Positions 6,168 to 13,813 of a stretch of 42,457 nucleotides of DNA are shown here, one piece after another (positions within the stretch are counted from its first letter, which is position 1; each line of letters opens with the position of its first letter). A model generated the notes under the pieces. It was not told the origin of the DNA. It searched no databases and was given only the letters and a program-made list of their open reading frames with translations. A program made the position numbers and the translations under genes. Location: positions 1 through 42,457 of the IMG/VR virus record IMGVR_UViG_3300035701_001993; one strand, 5' to 3'. This DNA comes from a virus.

Positions 6168-6401
6168 TTATGATTCTGTCAAGTAATTTGCGGTTATTTT
6201 CTGCCCTTTAGGTAATAGATGACCTCCATGTGTCAAATAAACATCAGCTATCAACCCCCATAAACCTTCTGGAACTAGCATCTTACCCTTATCATCTCCA
6301 AAAATAGGAAATTTTATTCCTGTGATAGATTTATATTTTTTATCTGTACATTGTTTATAAAATGTAACTATTCTCTGGTCATCTATTACCTTGTAATTCA
6401 T
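6168..6401 (-). CDS. Hypothetical protein
   Basis: This 77-residue protein is mixed alpha/beta by eye, with no transmembrane segment or recognised motif. It has a Gly-rich loop (LTHGGHLLPKG) near the C-terminus. A clear AAGGGAG site precedes the ATG. It follows the small membrane protein gene by one base, so the two are co-transcribed. Confidence 0.55.
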   Translation of the reverse strand: MNYKVIDDQRIVTFYKQCTDKKYKSITGIKFPIFGDDKGKMLVPEGLWGLIADVYLTHGGHLLPKGQKITANYLTES

Positions 6402-6402
6402 T

Positions 6403-6720
6403 TTAGCTCCCTTTCAATAATCCATTCTTACCTAAAACAGATTCCGTACCTTTAAACCATGCAAAATAAATTGTAGATACACCAAACACCATAAAGAAGA
6501 TATTTGGAAATGTTGCTAAAGTTACAGTCTGCCAGTTTATTAAGTTTGCTAATGTTAATTCTAACACAGCAAATGCAGCAGATACCACACCTGTAAGTAA
6601 CAATGCCCATCTGTCTACAAGTTTAAATTGATTTTTTAACCATTGTGTAAAGGGACTACCTAAAATAGCAATAATCCCAAATACAACATACTTTAATACT
6701 TCACTCCAAGTTGCGTTCAT
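6403..6720 (-). CDS. Three-helix membrane protein, holin-like
   Basis: This 105-residue protein has three hydrophobic segments at about residues 8-27, 37-58 and 63-87, and a basic C-terminus (GKNGLLKGS). Size and topology resemble class I phage holins, which form lesions in the cytoplasmic membrane. However, no endolysin is adjacent and it sits in the early leftward arm, so another membrane role (superinfection exclusion, antiholin) is equally possible. GAAGGAG precedes the ATG, which overlaps the upstream stop (ATGA). Confidence 0.6.
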   Translation of the reverse strand: MNATWSEVLKYVVFGIIAILGSPFTQWLKNQFKLVDRWALLLTGVVSAAFAVLELTLANLINWQTVTLATFPNIFFMVFGVSTIYFAWFKGTESVLGKNGLLKGS

Positions 6721-6941
6721 ATTAACTCTCCTTCTACAAAGTTTGCTTTTGTTACAAATGTAGTTTTTTTATTAGGTAATTGACACTCCTTACATAATTC
6801 ATATAACTTTAATTCTCCATCAGATGCCATAGCAAATTTTTTAGCATCCAGACCACACCTTGATTTACCACTACTACATATGTGCAAAATATTTTTATCA
6901 TCAAGTAAATAATAATACGTTTTAAAATCCTCTGTATTCAT
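6717..6941 (-). CDS. Hypothetical protein with four cysteines
   Basis: This 74-residue protein carries C-S-S-G-K-S-R-C and, about 28 residues later, C-K-E-C. That spacing could form a single zinc site. It begins with an aromatic stretch (KTYYYLLDD). The start has a GGAG site. It overlaps the holin-like gene by 4 bp. Not recognised. Confidence 0.55.
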   Translation of the reverse strand: MNTEDFKTYYYLLDDKNILHICSSGKSRCGLDAKKFAMASDGELKLYELCKECQLPNKKTTFVTKANFVEGELI

Positions 6942-6943
6942 GT

Positions 6944-7156
6944 CTACTCCGTGTGTAATTCTTCTAATAAACCTTCTATAATTTTATGATTTATTAAATC
7001 ATTCTTCATCATATACTTCAATAATACCACTAAGGTATCCTTACTGATAATAATAGAATTATCAGTAAGGATGAATACCCTAGAATCAGAACTTTTCCTT
7101 ATGACTAATGTATCTGTATTTGGTAATAAAGTAACAGAAATACTATCTTTTTTCAT
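6944..7156 (-). CDS. Hypothetical protein
   Basis: This 70-residue protein has an N-terminal half of short beta-strand-like stretches (ISVTLLPN, TLVIRKS, RVFIL) and an acidic helical C-terminus. It is unrecognised. The start lies two bases after the preceding stop, with no strong ribosome site of its own, so coupled translation is likely. Confidence 0.5.
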   Translation of the reverse strand: MKKDSISVTLLPNTDTLVIRKSSDSRVFILTDNSIIISKDTLVVLLKYMMKNDLINHKIIEGLLEELHTE

Positions 7157-7157
7157 A

Positions 7158-7511
7158 TTATGTAGCTAAAACTTTAGGGTAATTAGCCTCATTTTCTAAA
7201 GATTTAATCATTCTTTCTCCCATTTCAACTACAAATTCGGGAGAATTAATATAGTTATTAATGGATACCATCACAGTAGCTATAGCAGAATCTGAATTAA
7301 CATCATACCCAACTACTCCCATCTCTAACTCCCCCCAATGGTCACCATCTACAGAAGAACCAACCTGTACTTTTCCAGTAGCTTTCCAATCTTTCTCTTT
7401 AAGTTTAACTGAAGATATAGTCAAAGATAGATAATGACCTTTTAAATTCTTAATTATTTCTGCATATTTTTCCAAAACTTCATTTTTTTCTACAGACTTT
7501 TTCTGTCCCAT
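7158..7511 (-). CDS. Hypothetical protein
   Basis: This 117-residue soluble protein has a charged N-terminal helix, a central region with alternating strands (LSLTISSVKLKEKDWKATG) and a helical C-terminus. No known motif is seen. A GAGGAG site precedes the ATG, and the start overlaps the exonuclease gene by 22 bp. It could modulate the exonuclease, but nothing in the sequence shows this. Confidence 0.55.
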   Translation of the reverse strand: MGQKKSVEKNEVLEKYAEIIKNLKGHYLSLTISSVKLKEKDWKATGKVQVGSSVDGDHWGELEMGVVGYDVNSDSAIATVMVSINNYINSPEFVVEMGERMIKSLENEANYPKVLAT

Positions 7512-8125
7512 TTTGTGTACTCCTCTATTCTTTTGTGTAATTTTTCTAAGATTATTACATCTTGTTCATTATGAAATAAAATTTCACGTAATGCTGCCAC
7601 ATCTCCATACTGAGCTATAAACCATATTTCGGGGTCTAGGGGTGTTTTACCTGCTATTCCTAAGAAATTAGTTATAACTCCCAAACTTTTCCTATGTGTA
7701 GCAAATAATTTTTTTGCTTTAAAGTACAAATCCCAATGAAAAATACTACCATACTTAGGAAAAGCTAACCTATATTTTTCTGCTCTCGTTCTTAAAAATG
7801 GTACATCAAAATATGTTCCATAGTATGTTACTATTATATCTACATTTTCTAAGGTATCTAATAATTCCTTAACAATTCTTTTATCAAATGTTCCACTCTC
7901 TAAATCTTTCTTAGTTATAACTGCTGAATAAATATGTTTATCATTTTTATATTTTAAACACCAAGATAAAACTATACCAAAATTTGCTTTTAAATCACTA
8001 GTCTCTATATCCAAATATGCAATTCTTTTGTCATCCCACCAATCATATTTTATTAAACCTTTCTTAAAGCAATTTGGATGAGTTTTAATTGTGTGTCTAT
8101 GTATACAACGTTGTTCACTCATCAT
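7490..8125 (-). CDS. RNase H-like 3'-5' exonuclease (YprB/DnaQ-fold type)
   Basis: This 211-residue protein has a DEDD-type exonuclease layout. AYLDIETSDL supplies the first Asp-Glu, TYYGTYFDVPFLRTR the second Asp, and HNEQDVIILEKLHKR the final Asp with an upstream His. Central SLGVITNFLGI fits the helical part of RNase_H_2 (YprB-like) domains. The first 35 residues hold Cys and His (RCIHRHTIKTHPNC), perhaps a metal-binding extension. It probably degrades single-stranded ends in replication or recombination, and it sits in the leftward replication operon with the Cas4-like nuclease. The ATG at 8122 is an equally good start. Confidence 0.8.
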   Translation of the reverse strand: MMSEQRCIHRHTIKTHPNCFKKGLIKYDWWDDKRIAYLDIETSDLKANFGIVLSWCLKYKNDKHIYSAVITKKDLESGTFDKRIVKELLDTLENVDIIVTYYGTYFDVPFLRTRAEKYRLAFPKYGSIFHWDLYFKAKKLFATHRKSLGVITNFLGIAGKTPLDPEIWFIAQYGDVAALREILFHNEQDVIILEKLHKRIEEYTKWDRKSL

Positions 8126-8507
8126 CTTTTATTATTCCTTCTTTTCTAAAGATTTCACTAATGTCTTTAACACCAATACTACTATCTACAGACTGTACTC
8201 TATCAAAAAAAGCTGCATCTGAAAATTCTCCGCCAAGAACAAAAGCTATTCTATCAGTAATTTTATCAAATACTAAAGAAACGGTTTGTCTTTTTACACC
8301 TAGCATCCTAGAAATTTCAGCATAATTAAATCCCATATAAACGGCAGATAATATATCCTTTTCAGCTTCTGATAATAATCCAGACTTATCTAGATTTTGT
8401 ACACATTTTTGGATTAATAAACAGTTATTATAATCCTCTGCATTGATGTTATGGTTTTCCATAATATAAGGCATCTGTCTTACGTATTCTTCAATTACCC
8501 AACTCAT
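8115..8507 (-). CDS. Sigma-70 region 4-like / HTH transcription regulator
   Basis: This 130-residue protein has a central block, about residues 45-88, that reads as a sigma-70 region 4-type helix-turn-helix: LSEAEKDILSAVYMGFNYAEISRMLGVKR followed by a second amphipathic helix. The layout resembles phage ArpU-like and sigma-like activators of late genes. No region 2 is visible, so it is not a complete sigma factor. It probably redirects host RNA polymerase during infection; the target promoter is unknown. It overlaps the Cas4-like gene by 17 bp and the exonuclease gene by 11 bp. Confidence 0.7.
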   Translation of the reverse strand: MSWVIEEYVRQMPYIMENHNINAEDYNNCLLIQKCVQNLDKSGLLSEAEKDILSAVYMGFNYAEISRMLGVKRQTVSLVFDKITDRIAFVLGGEFSDAAFFDRVQSVDSSIGVKDISEIFRKEGIIKDDE

Positions 8508-9198
8508 AGTCTAACCAACATGCTCCTCTATAAAAACATTTTTTACAGTTATATCCGAATAGACGAGGGTAAAATCCATCTTTTGTATCTAGTTTATATG
8601 CAATTTCGCTTATCAACTGCTTATAAGTATACCACATATCTTCACGAATGTCAATAGGGAATAACTCACCAGAATACAAATGACCATAATAAACCTTTGG
8701 CTTAATATGATACAATGACTCATATGCCCAATGATACACATAAAACTGTATATCCTGTAATTCATATAAATCTGGTGGCTGCATGCCTGATTTCCAATCA
8801 TAAACTGAATCACTTTCTCTATCTATTCTATCTATTTTTCCAACTATATTAACTCCGTATCTATCCCAAGGAATCTTAAAAGTTTTTTCTATGTAATCAT
8901 TACTTCTTAAAGGTAACTTAGTCTCTATATTAGTATAATAATTATGAAGCATCTTAAACGATTCTAATTCATCTGCTTCTGATGAATCTATATAAGCACC
9001 TCCGTCTGTACGATATTTATTATGCACATATAAAATTGCATCATCTTCATTATTACACTTCTCAATTGCCTCATGAATAACACTACCCTTGAATATATAC
9101 TTATTTCCTACAAAAGCTTGTTTCTTATGCACACGATACCAATATATTTTAGGGCATTGTAAATAATCTTTAATTGCTGATACACTTAAATATAACAT
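8491..9198 (-). CDS. Cas4-like PD-(D/E)XK nuclease with 4Fe-4S cysteines
   Basis: This 235-residue protein starts LSVSAIKDYLQCPKIYWYR with the first cluster Cys at about residue 15. KGSVIHEAIE (His42) follows, then the nuclease core GKIDRID (Asp123) and YDWKSG (Asp134, Lys136), QFYVYHW (QhxxY motif), and a C-terminal C-x2-C-x5-C triad (about 218, 221, 227). This is the Cas4/AddB nuclease arrangement, where four Cys hold a 4Fe-4S cluster. Stand-alone phage Cas4-like proteins are thought to be recombination exonucleases. No CRISPR array or cas1 is nearby. It lies between recombination genes and the HTH regulator. Confidence 0.85.
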   Translation of the reverse strand: MLYLSVSAIKDYLQCPKIYWYRVHKKQAFVGNKYIFKGSVIHEAIEKCNNEDDAILYVHNKYRTDGGAYIDSSEADELESFKMLHNYYTNIETKLPLRSNDYIEKTFKIPWDRYGVNIVGKIDRIDRESDSVYDWKSGMQPPDLYELQDIQFYVYHWAYESLYHIKPKVYYGHLYSGELFPIDIREDMWYTYKQLISEIAYKLDTKDGFYPRLFGYNCKKCFYRGACWLDYELGN

Positions 9199-9569
9199 TA
9201 TTCTAAGTATGCTCCTCTCTCGTTAGCACTTTGAGTTCTCCATACATTTATCATCTCTTGATAAACCTTAAACAAAGCTTCATCTTCTTTTAAATTTCCA
9301 GTAGCATTAGCTATTTCTACTCTTAACTTCATAAGATATTCTCTCTGCTCTACACTTAACCCTAACACATGGTAAGTATCAGATATATGTGCATTACTAG
9401 GTGATTTACCACCTACAAAATATGTGGGGTTAGAAGTAACTACATTAGTTATTTCAGCTAGTGTAACTTCTAGGGTAGCTTCTGATAACATTATTTGTGT
9501 TTTTTCATTTCCCATCTTCGAAGCTAACTTAATCATATCGTCAAAATCTGGTAATTCAACCTTCTTCAT
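9198..9569 (-). CDS. Hypothetical protein
   Basis: This 123-residue protein begins MKKVELPDFDDMIKL. The ATG at 9569 has AAGGAG seven bases away, so it is preferred over an in-frame ATG six bases upstream. The sequence is largely helical with no recognised domain. It overlaps the Cas4-like start by 1 bp (TAATG), suggesting coupled translation and perhaps a shared pathway. Function unknown. Confidence 0.55.
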   Translation of the reverse strand: MKKVELPDFDDMIKLASKMGNEKTQIMLSEATLEVTLAEITNVVTSNPTYFVGGKSPSNAHISDTYHVLGLSVEQREYLMKLRVEIANATGNLKEDEALFKVYQEMINVWRTQSANERGAYLE

Positions 9570-10044
9570 AATCATACTCCTTTAAAAATTCTACAAAATC
9601 ATAGTATTTATTTATATTATTTATAATATTTTTTGCAGCTTCTGTTGCTATAGGCACAGATAAAATATCATTTATACTAGTAGATAATTCAACAAAAGTC
9701 ATCCCATCCTCATATACATACATAGGATTAAAATCTAATGAAAAATCTAATATAACCATACCCCACGTATTAGCTATTTCATAAACTATTTGGGAAGGTA
9801 TTGATAATCTATTTGCTATACTAGATGCAGACAAACCTTCCGCTATCAATTTTAATACGCCTATGTCAGCTTTTAATGTGATTAAATATATATCATATCC
9901 AGAAGATTCAGACAAAACTTTTGATATAATATCCCAAGATGAAAATCTCTTGTTTGGATATTTCTCAGCCAATTCATCTGCCTTTTTAAGACATAAACCT
10001 TTTAATTTACTTACTTCCTCCTTATCAACTCTCTTGTTTTTCAT
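9556..10044 (-). CDS. Hypothetical protein with a possible helix-turn-helix
   Basis: This 162-residue protein is not recognised as a family. Around residues 62-82, VLKLIAEGLSASSIANRLSI fits the spacing of a sigma-4/resolvase-like helix-turn-helix, so DNA binding is plausible. The N-terminus is very basic (MKNKRVDKEEVSKLKG). It overlaps both neighbours by about 14-20 bp. It may be a regulator or a replication accessory protein. Confidence 0.5.
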   Translation of the reverse strand: MKNKRVDKEEVSKLKGLCLKKADELAEKYPNKRFSSWDIISKVLSESSGYDIYLITLKADIGVLKLIAEGLSASSIANRLSIPSQIVYEIANTWGMVILDFSLDFNPMYVYEDGMTFVELSTSINDILSVPIATEAAKNIINNINKYYDFVEFLKEYDYEEG

Positions 10045-10459
10045 ATAATTCTAATAATTCCTCATGCATACTTTCTACAAAATTCATTAATTTATCCCAA
10101 GTTTCAAAATCCATAGCTATAATATGTCTTACACCTGTCCTTGCTTTTTCAAACTTAAGTAACACAACTGGTATAGCATAATTCTCATTAGCTTCCATTT
10201 TAATCTTATCAAACCATTCCTTACGTACTTGCATTTGTGTTCCACCATACCCTACCTTAGCCTCTGCTACAATATCAATTGGAAGAAATTCATAATCTCC
10301 AACTAAATCTCCTTTAAGAAATGGCAAATCCAAAATTGTACCTAATGCTCCTGAACCTGGATTTCTTCTCCAAGTATTGGGATAGTTTTCATTCAATTCA
10401 TTTACAGCATCCCGTTCCCAACGTGTTCCTTTATCTTTATTCTTGTTATTTGACATCAT
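10025..10459 (-). CDS. Holliday-junction-resolvase-like PD-(D/E)XK nuclease
   Basis: This 144-residue protein contains KGTRWERDAVNEL at the N-terminus (Glu of the first helix), RRNPGSGALGT, FLKGDLVGDY and IVAEAKVGYGG. The layout E...(G/S)...D...E-x-K is that of RecU/Hjc-type resolvases and related phage nucleases. It would cut branched DNA before packaging. The ATG at 10459 (or 10456) has AGGTGA at good distance; the in-frame GTG at 10468 does not. It overlaps the small zinc-ribbon gene upstream by 14 bp and lies directly downstream of the helicase block. Confidence 0.75.
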   Translation of the reverse strand: MMSNNKNKDKGTRWERDAVNELNENYPNTWRRNPGSGALGTILDLPFLKGDLVGDYEFLPIDIVAEAKVGYGGTQMQVRKEWFDKIKMEANENYAIPVVLLKFEKARTGVRHIIAMDFETWDKLMNFVESMHEELLELYEKQES

Positions 10460-10637
10460 ATTCTTCACCTAAATCTACAGCAGAAACCGTTATTAACCAT
10501 CTTTGACCACAGTTTGGGCATGTTATTAGGTTTACTTCATTACAATTTTGTATATATTGTCCACAATAACAATGTAATTCTACATCAACATTTAGATACC
10601 AAACTCCAGTTTGTTTTGATTTATCAACTGCCATCAT
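10446..10637 (-). CDS. Small zinc-ribbon protein
   Basis: This 63-residue protein has C-Y-C-G near residue 23 and T-C-P-N-C-G-Q near residue 40, giving a likely four-Cys zinc ribbon with one extra Cys between. The start is one of two adjacent ATGs (10637 or 10634) inside the end of the helicase gene. Its stop overlaps the resolvase-like gene. Zinc ribbons of this size often mediate protein or DNA contacts; no partner is shown. Confidence 0.6.
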   Translation of the reverse strand: MMAVDKSKQTGVWYLNVDVELHCYCGQYIQNCNEVNLITCPNCGQRWLITVSAVDLGEEYDVK

Positions 10638-11946
10638 CTTTTATAATTTCCAACTCTCTAGGAACATTTTCTTCGTCAAATACAGTTACAGTACTACCAT
10701 CAAAGTTTAATAAGTAAGTATTTGGAACACTATTCCTAGCTTTTCTTACAATAAATTCTACCTTTCCAGCATCAGGAGAGTTGGCTCTATATAATTCATC
10801 TCTATATAACCCTACCATATAATCTCCATCCTCTTCCAAATAACCAGCCTGCCTCAAATCATACATCTGAGGTCTTTTGTCATTTCTTTCTTCTAATTTT
10901 CTATTTAACTGTGACAAAACAACAGTAGTTATTCCTAATTCACCAGACAAAAGTTTTAAACTTCTAGACAGTCTTCCTAACTCTTGTAAACTTTCATCTG
11001 AACGTGGAACAAGCAATTGAATATAATCTATACCAACTATTCTAATTTTTTTCAGTTGATGATATTTTCTAATAGTTGATAATAAATAATTCTCATCACC
11101 TGTCCAGTTATTATCTATATAAATTGGTAAACTTTGTAAGAATTTACCACATGTTTCTAATTTAATTAATTCTATATCACTTAAATAGCCACTTCTAATA
11201 CTAAAATAAGGTACTCTACTGACCATTGATAGAAGTCTTTCGTTAATATTACTAAGATACATCTCTCTATTAACCAGTAAAACTGGTATATCATTTCTAG
11301 CAGCATCTAAAAGACTAGTATGCAAAAATGTAGTTTTACCCATAGAAGGTCTAGCACCTATATACCACAACTCACCAGCACAAAATCCAGTTGTATCTCT
11401 ATCTATACTAGGAAATCCTGTACTAATACCCTGTATACCAGGATTTTTCATTCTTTCTTTAATCATATTCATAGTATTATCTACTATATCACCTAGATAT
11501 ACTACTTCTTCATGAGAGCCTATAATAGATAAACCATCTAAAAATTTAGATGTTCTAGATATAACTACTGAAGGGTCATTTTTTTCTACTAGTTTAACTA
11601 ATCTATTGCCTAATTTAACTAGCTCTCTAGATTTATAACTGTCAGAGATGGCAGACACATACTCAAAAAGATGATTTTCATCAACTTCTTTTAACATTAA
11701 TTCACTTATATACTCATCCCCGCCAATAGCAAGGTAACTGCCATCTCTAACAAGCTCATTCTTTACCAATAATCTAGATGGCTCAATCCCCCTACGAGCC
11801 ATCTTAAGCATTGTTCTATATATGGTTTGGTTGTTATCTCCAGCTAACATAGGTGGAGTAACTTTATCCATTACTGAATACAGCAAGATACCATTCTTTA
11901 GCAATAGAGACAGAAATGCCTCGTCAATTTCTTCGTTATTCATCAT
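10624..11946 (-). CDS. Replicative DNA helicase, DnaB type
   Basis: This 440-residue protein has an N-terminal helical domain (residues 1-110), a linker, and a RecA-fold ATPase. The Walker A motif is GARPSMGKTT at about residues 198-206, Walker B is GIDYIQLL, then VVLSQLNRKLEERNDKRPQ (motif H3 region with the sensor Gln) and LRQAGYLEEDGD, matching the LRESGxIEQDAD block of DnaB. It is the hexameric 5'-3' fork helicase. No separate primase or helicase loader is recognised in the window. The start has only a weak ribosome site inside the upstream stop, so translation is probably coupled. Confidence 0.93.
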   Translation of the reverse strand: MMNNEEIDEAFLSLLLKNGILLYSVMDKVTPPMLAGDNNQTIYRTMLKMARRGIEPSRLLVKNELVRDGSYLAIGGDEYISELMLKEVDENHLFEYVSAISDSYKSRELVKLGNRLVKLVEKNDPSVVISRTSKFLDGLSIIGSHEEVVYLGDIVDNTMNMIKERMKNPGIQGISTGFPSIDRDTTGFCAGELWYIGARPSMGKTTFLHTSLLDAARNDIPVLLVNREMYLSNINERLLSMVSRVPYFSIRSGYLSDIELIKLETCGKFLQSLPIYIDNNWTGDENYLLSTIRKYHQLKKIRIVGIDYIQLLVPRSDESLQELGRLSRSLKLLSGELGITTVVLSQLNRKLEERNDKRPQMYDLRQAGYLEEDGDYMVGLYRDELYRANSPDAGKVEFIVRKARNSVPNTYLLNFDGSTVTVFDEENVPRELEIIKDDGS

Positions 11947-12172
11947 TCTTAGACTTTAAATATTTTTCTAATTCGTAACCCTTTTCTATTACAGCTTCAT
12001 AAATAGATTTTTGCATAAAACTAAACCCTGCCATAGCATCCAGCATGGCTTCCAAAACTTCATCAGCAGTAAGTAAACCTCCATTTAATGCTGTATAAGT
12101 TACTTCTACAACATCACCCATACCATTTGAATATTTACAACTTAAACTTGCAGCTTCTGATTCTTTTACCAT
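11936..12172 (-). CDS. Hypothetical protein
   Basis: This 78-residue protein starts MVKESEAASLSCKY. The ATG at 12172 is preceded by TAGGAGAAATAAA, which fixes the start; the frame is open 14 codons further up without a site. The C-terminal half is helical (ADEVLEAMLDAMAGFSFM, then YELEKYLKSK). It overlaps the helicase start by 11 bp. A helicase accessory role is possible from position only. Confidence 0.6.
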   Translation of the reverse strand: MVKESEAASLSCKYSNGMGDVVEVTYTALNGGLLTADEVLEAMLDAMAGFSFMQKSIYEAVIEKGYELEKYLKSKNDE

Positions 12173-12182
12173 TTTATTTCTC

Positions 12183-12482
12183 CTATCCAATTTGTTTAAG
12201 TGTTGTTTCTCCACTAATTTTATCTACTTCCATAATATATCTAAATTTATCTACGGTATCTACTGCAATTCTACTTACTTTAATCCAACCCTGTTTTCCA
12301 GATTGTTTCCAAGGATTGGGATTAGTAATTGGAACCCAACCATCATGCTCTAGTGCATAGTCTACAACTAACTGTACAGGTGGATTATCCACATACACAT
12401 AACCAATATCTTTACCATGTAATCCAGCAGCATCTTTAATTGGGCCTGCACCAATAACTAGTACATCTTTTTCATTTGACAT
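12183..12482 (-). CDS. Hypothetical protein
   Basis: This 99-residue protein starts MSNEKDVLVIGAGPIKDAAG. The GAGP stretch recalls a nucleotide-binding loop but the protein is too short for a Rossmann enzyme. It includes GWVPITNPNPWKQSG and GWIKVSRI segments. TAGGAG precedes the ATG. It is the first gene downstream of the structured RNA candidate at 12505-12623, so that RNA may influence its expression. Function unknown. Confidence 0.6.
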   Translation of the reverse strand: MSNEKDVLVIGAGPIKDAAGLHGKDIGYVYVDNPPVQLVVDYALEHDGWVPITNPNPWKQSGKQGWIKVSRIAVDTVDKFRYIMEVDKISGETTLKQIG

Positions 12483-12504
12483 AATATTTTCTCCTATATT
12501 ATTG

Positions 12505-12623
12505 GAGTGGGGTAGGAAATTACATCCATTTTTTACTTACTTCTAGAACCTTTCTACATGCCTCGGTTCGGTTGCCTTTTCCGTCATGCGACTAGAAGTA
12601 TTACGCCTTTAACGCTCCCACTC
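12505..12623 (-). ncRNA. Structured RNA candidate between SSB-like gene and 12183-12482
   Basis: The 153-bp gap has no open frame but folds well on the minus strand. An outer 7-bp stem GAGTGGG/CCCACTC (12617-12623 with 12505-12511) encloses an 8-bp stem ACTTCTAG/CTAGAAGT (12592-12599 with 12539-12546). Inside are a GCATG/CATGT pairing and a C-rich, purine-rich core with CGG and AACCG. An AACC/GGTT contact could make a pseudoknot. The region is richer in G+C than its flanks. It could be a cis-regulatory leader, a self-cleaving or processed RNA, or a small trans-acting RNA. I do not recognise the class. Confidence 0.55.
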
Positions 12624-12635
12624 ATTATTTAATTA

Positions 12636-13466
12636 TTAATCTTCTTCTAACCCATCAAAAAGTCTTTCAATGGAATCTTCTACATCTTCTGCAACATCAC
12701 TTGCTACAATTTCTAATTCTTTAGTATCTTTAGAAACTTTTCTAGCCTCAAAAATATCTTGAAGTGATATACCATTTAGAAGTTTTACAATCTCTCCAGC
12801 AGACATCTTCATAGGAACTTTCTCTAAGTTGTAAATCTCTTCTTCTTTAACTTCTACAACATCATTAAGCTGTGGTTGAGCTACAGCACTCACAGTCATC
12901 TGCCTTCCCTTACCAGTAGCAGTTAAAATAATATCATAGTTAGTAAGACCAATTCTTTCACCTTCTTCATTACGGATAGTATCATGAATACCATTCAACT
13001 GTCCAAATAATGTTGAGCCACGTTCTAATACTTCCACAGTGTTTAAAGCTGTAGATTTTATTGTTGATAAATCCTCACCACTTTCTGGATGCTGTACAGG
13101 AAACTTACCATCTGAACCTGCATATACAACCTTACCAGTAGCTGAAATCTTAACCTTTGTTCTATTTAAAACATTTACTAAATATCTATTCTGTCTTCCA
13201 ATAATACCAGAAACTTCGTTGTAAGGTGTGTCAGGATTAGCATTAGCTAATTTTTTATTATTTTCACAGATTGGACATTCATCTTCCAGACAAACTAAAC
13301 TTACTCTTTGTTTGGGTAAATAATGTTTAGAAACTCTGTAAGCAGATTCACTTAAAATTCTAATTCTTACAGGATACCCAGGAATAATCTTTAAAAACTT
13401 TGTAGGTTTAAATTCCCTTTTAGTATCATCATATACAGGTATATCAGCAAACAAATTGTCATTCAT
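12636..13466 (-). CDS. Single-stranded DNA-binding protein, gp32-like
   Basis: This 276-residue protein has an OB-fold-like core: FKPTKFLKIIPGYPVRIRIL, then a C-L-E-D-E-C-P-I-C zinc-type cluster near residue 60, then strands through residue 190. A long acidic C-terminal tail (DVAEDVEDSIERLFDGLEED) follows. Basic/aromatic core, embedded Cys cluster and acidic tail are the traits of T4 gp32-type ssDNA-binding proteins that coat replication intermediates and recruit partners through the tail. It lies between RecA and the helicase. TAGGAG precedes the ATG. Confidence 0.75.
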   Translation of the reverse strand: MNDNLFADIPVYDDTKREFKPTKFLKIIPGYPVRIRILSESAYRVSKHYLPKQRVSLVCLEDECPICENNKKLANANPDTPYNEVSGIIGRQNRYLVNVLNRTKVKISATGKVVYAGSDGKFPVQHPESGEDLSTIKSTALNTVEVLERGSTLFGQLNGIHDTIRNEEGERIGLTNYDIILTATGKGRQMTVSAVAQPQLNDVVEVKEEEIYNLEKVPMKMSAGEIVKLLNGISLQDIFEARKVSKDTKELEIVASDVAEDVEDSIERLFDGLEED

Positions 13467-13477
13467 AGTATTTTCTC

Positions 13478-13813
13478 CTATTCAACTTTTAGTGGAAGGT
13501 CTTCTAGTGAGTTATCCTCAACTGATTTCCCATTCATTACTAGCTTTAGTTTTTTAATCTCGGCATCTCTTAATGCCTCCAATGCTTCTACTGCTTTGTC
13601 TATATCAGTCATTGTATGTGGATATTTAGACATTAGCAATATATATTTACGGTAAGCGATTTCAAAACCTACCAATTGTAAAAACCTAACCTGTGATGTA
13701 AATTCAGGTTTTAACATAAGACGTTCATCTACTCCATCTATTACATCCTCCATAGTGGCATGTTTATATTCTCCCAATGTGTAACGTCTGTCTGTTCTAA
13801 TCGTTCCTTTCAT
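13478..13813 (-). CDS. Hypothetical protein
   Basis: This 111-residue protein starts MKGTIRTDRRY. ATG 13813 lies after an AGGAAGGAAG site. It is predicted mostly helical (VEALEALRDAEIKKLKLVM) with no recognised motif. It is located between recA and the ssDNA-binding protein gene and overlaps recA by 17 bp, so a recombination mediator role is possible, but nothing in the sequence shows it. Confidence 0.55.
   Translation of the reverse strand: MKGTIRTDRRYTLGEYKHATMEDVIDGVDERLMLKPEFTSQVRFLQLVGFEIAYRKYILLMSKYPHTMTDIDKAVEALEALRDAEIKKLKLVMNGKSVEDNSLEDLPLKVE

Noticed and set aside
8491-9198. Phage-borne CRISPR-Cas system
   Set aside because: Only a Cas4-like nuclease is present; no array, cas1 or effector is seen.
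12088-12360. Plus-strand open frame of 90 codons
   Set aside because: It lies opposite two well-supported minus-strand genes and has Leu/Ile/Tyr-rich composition typical of antisense frames in AT-rich DNA.
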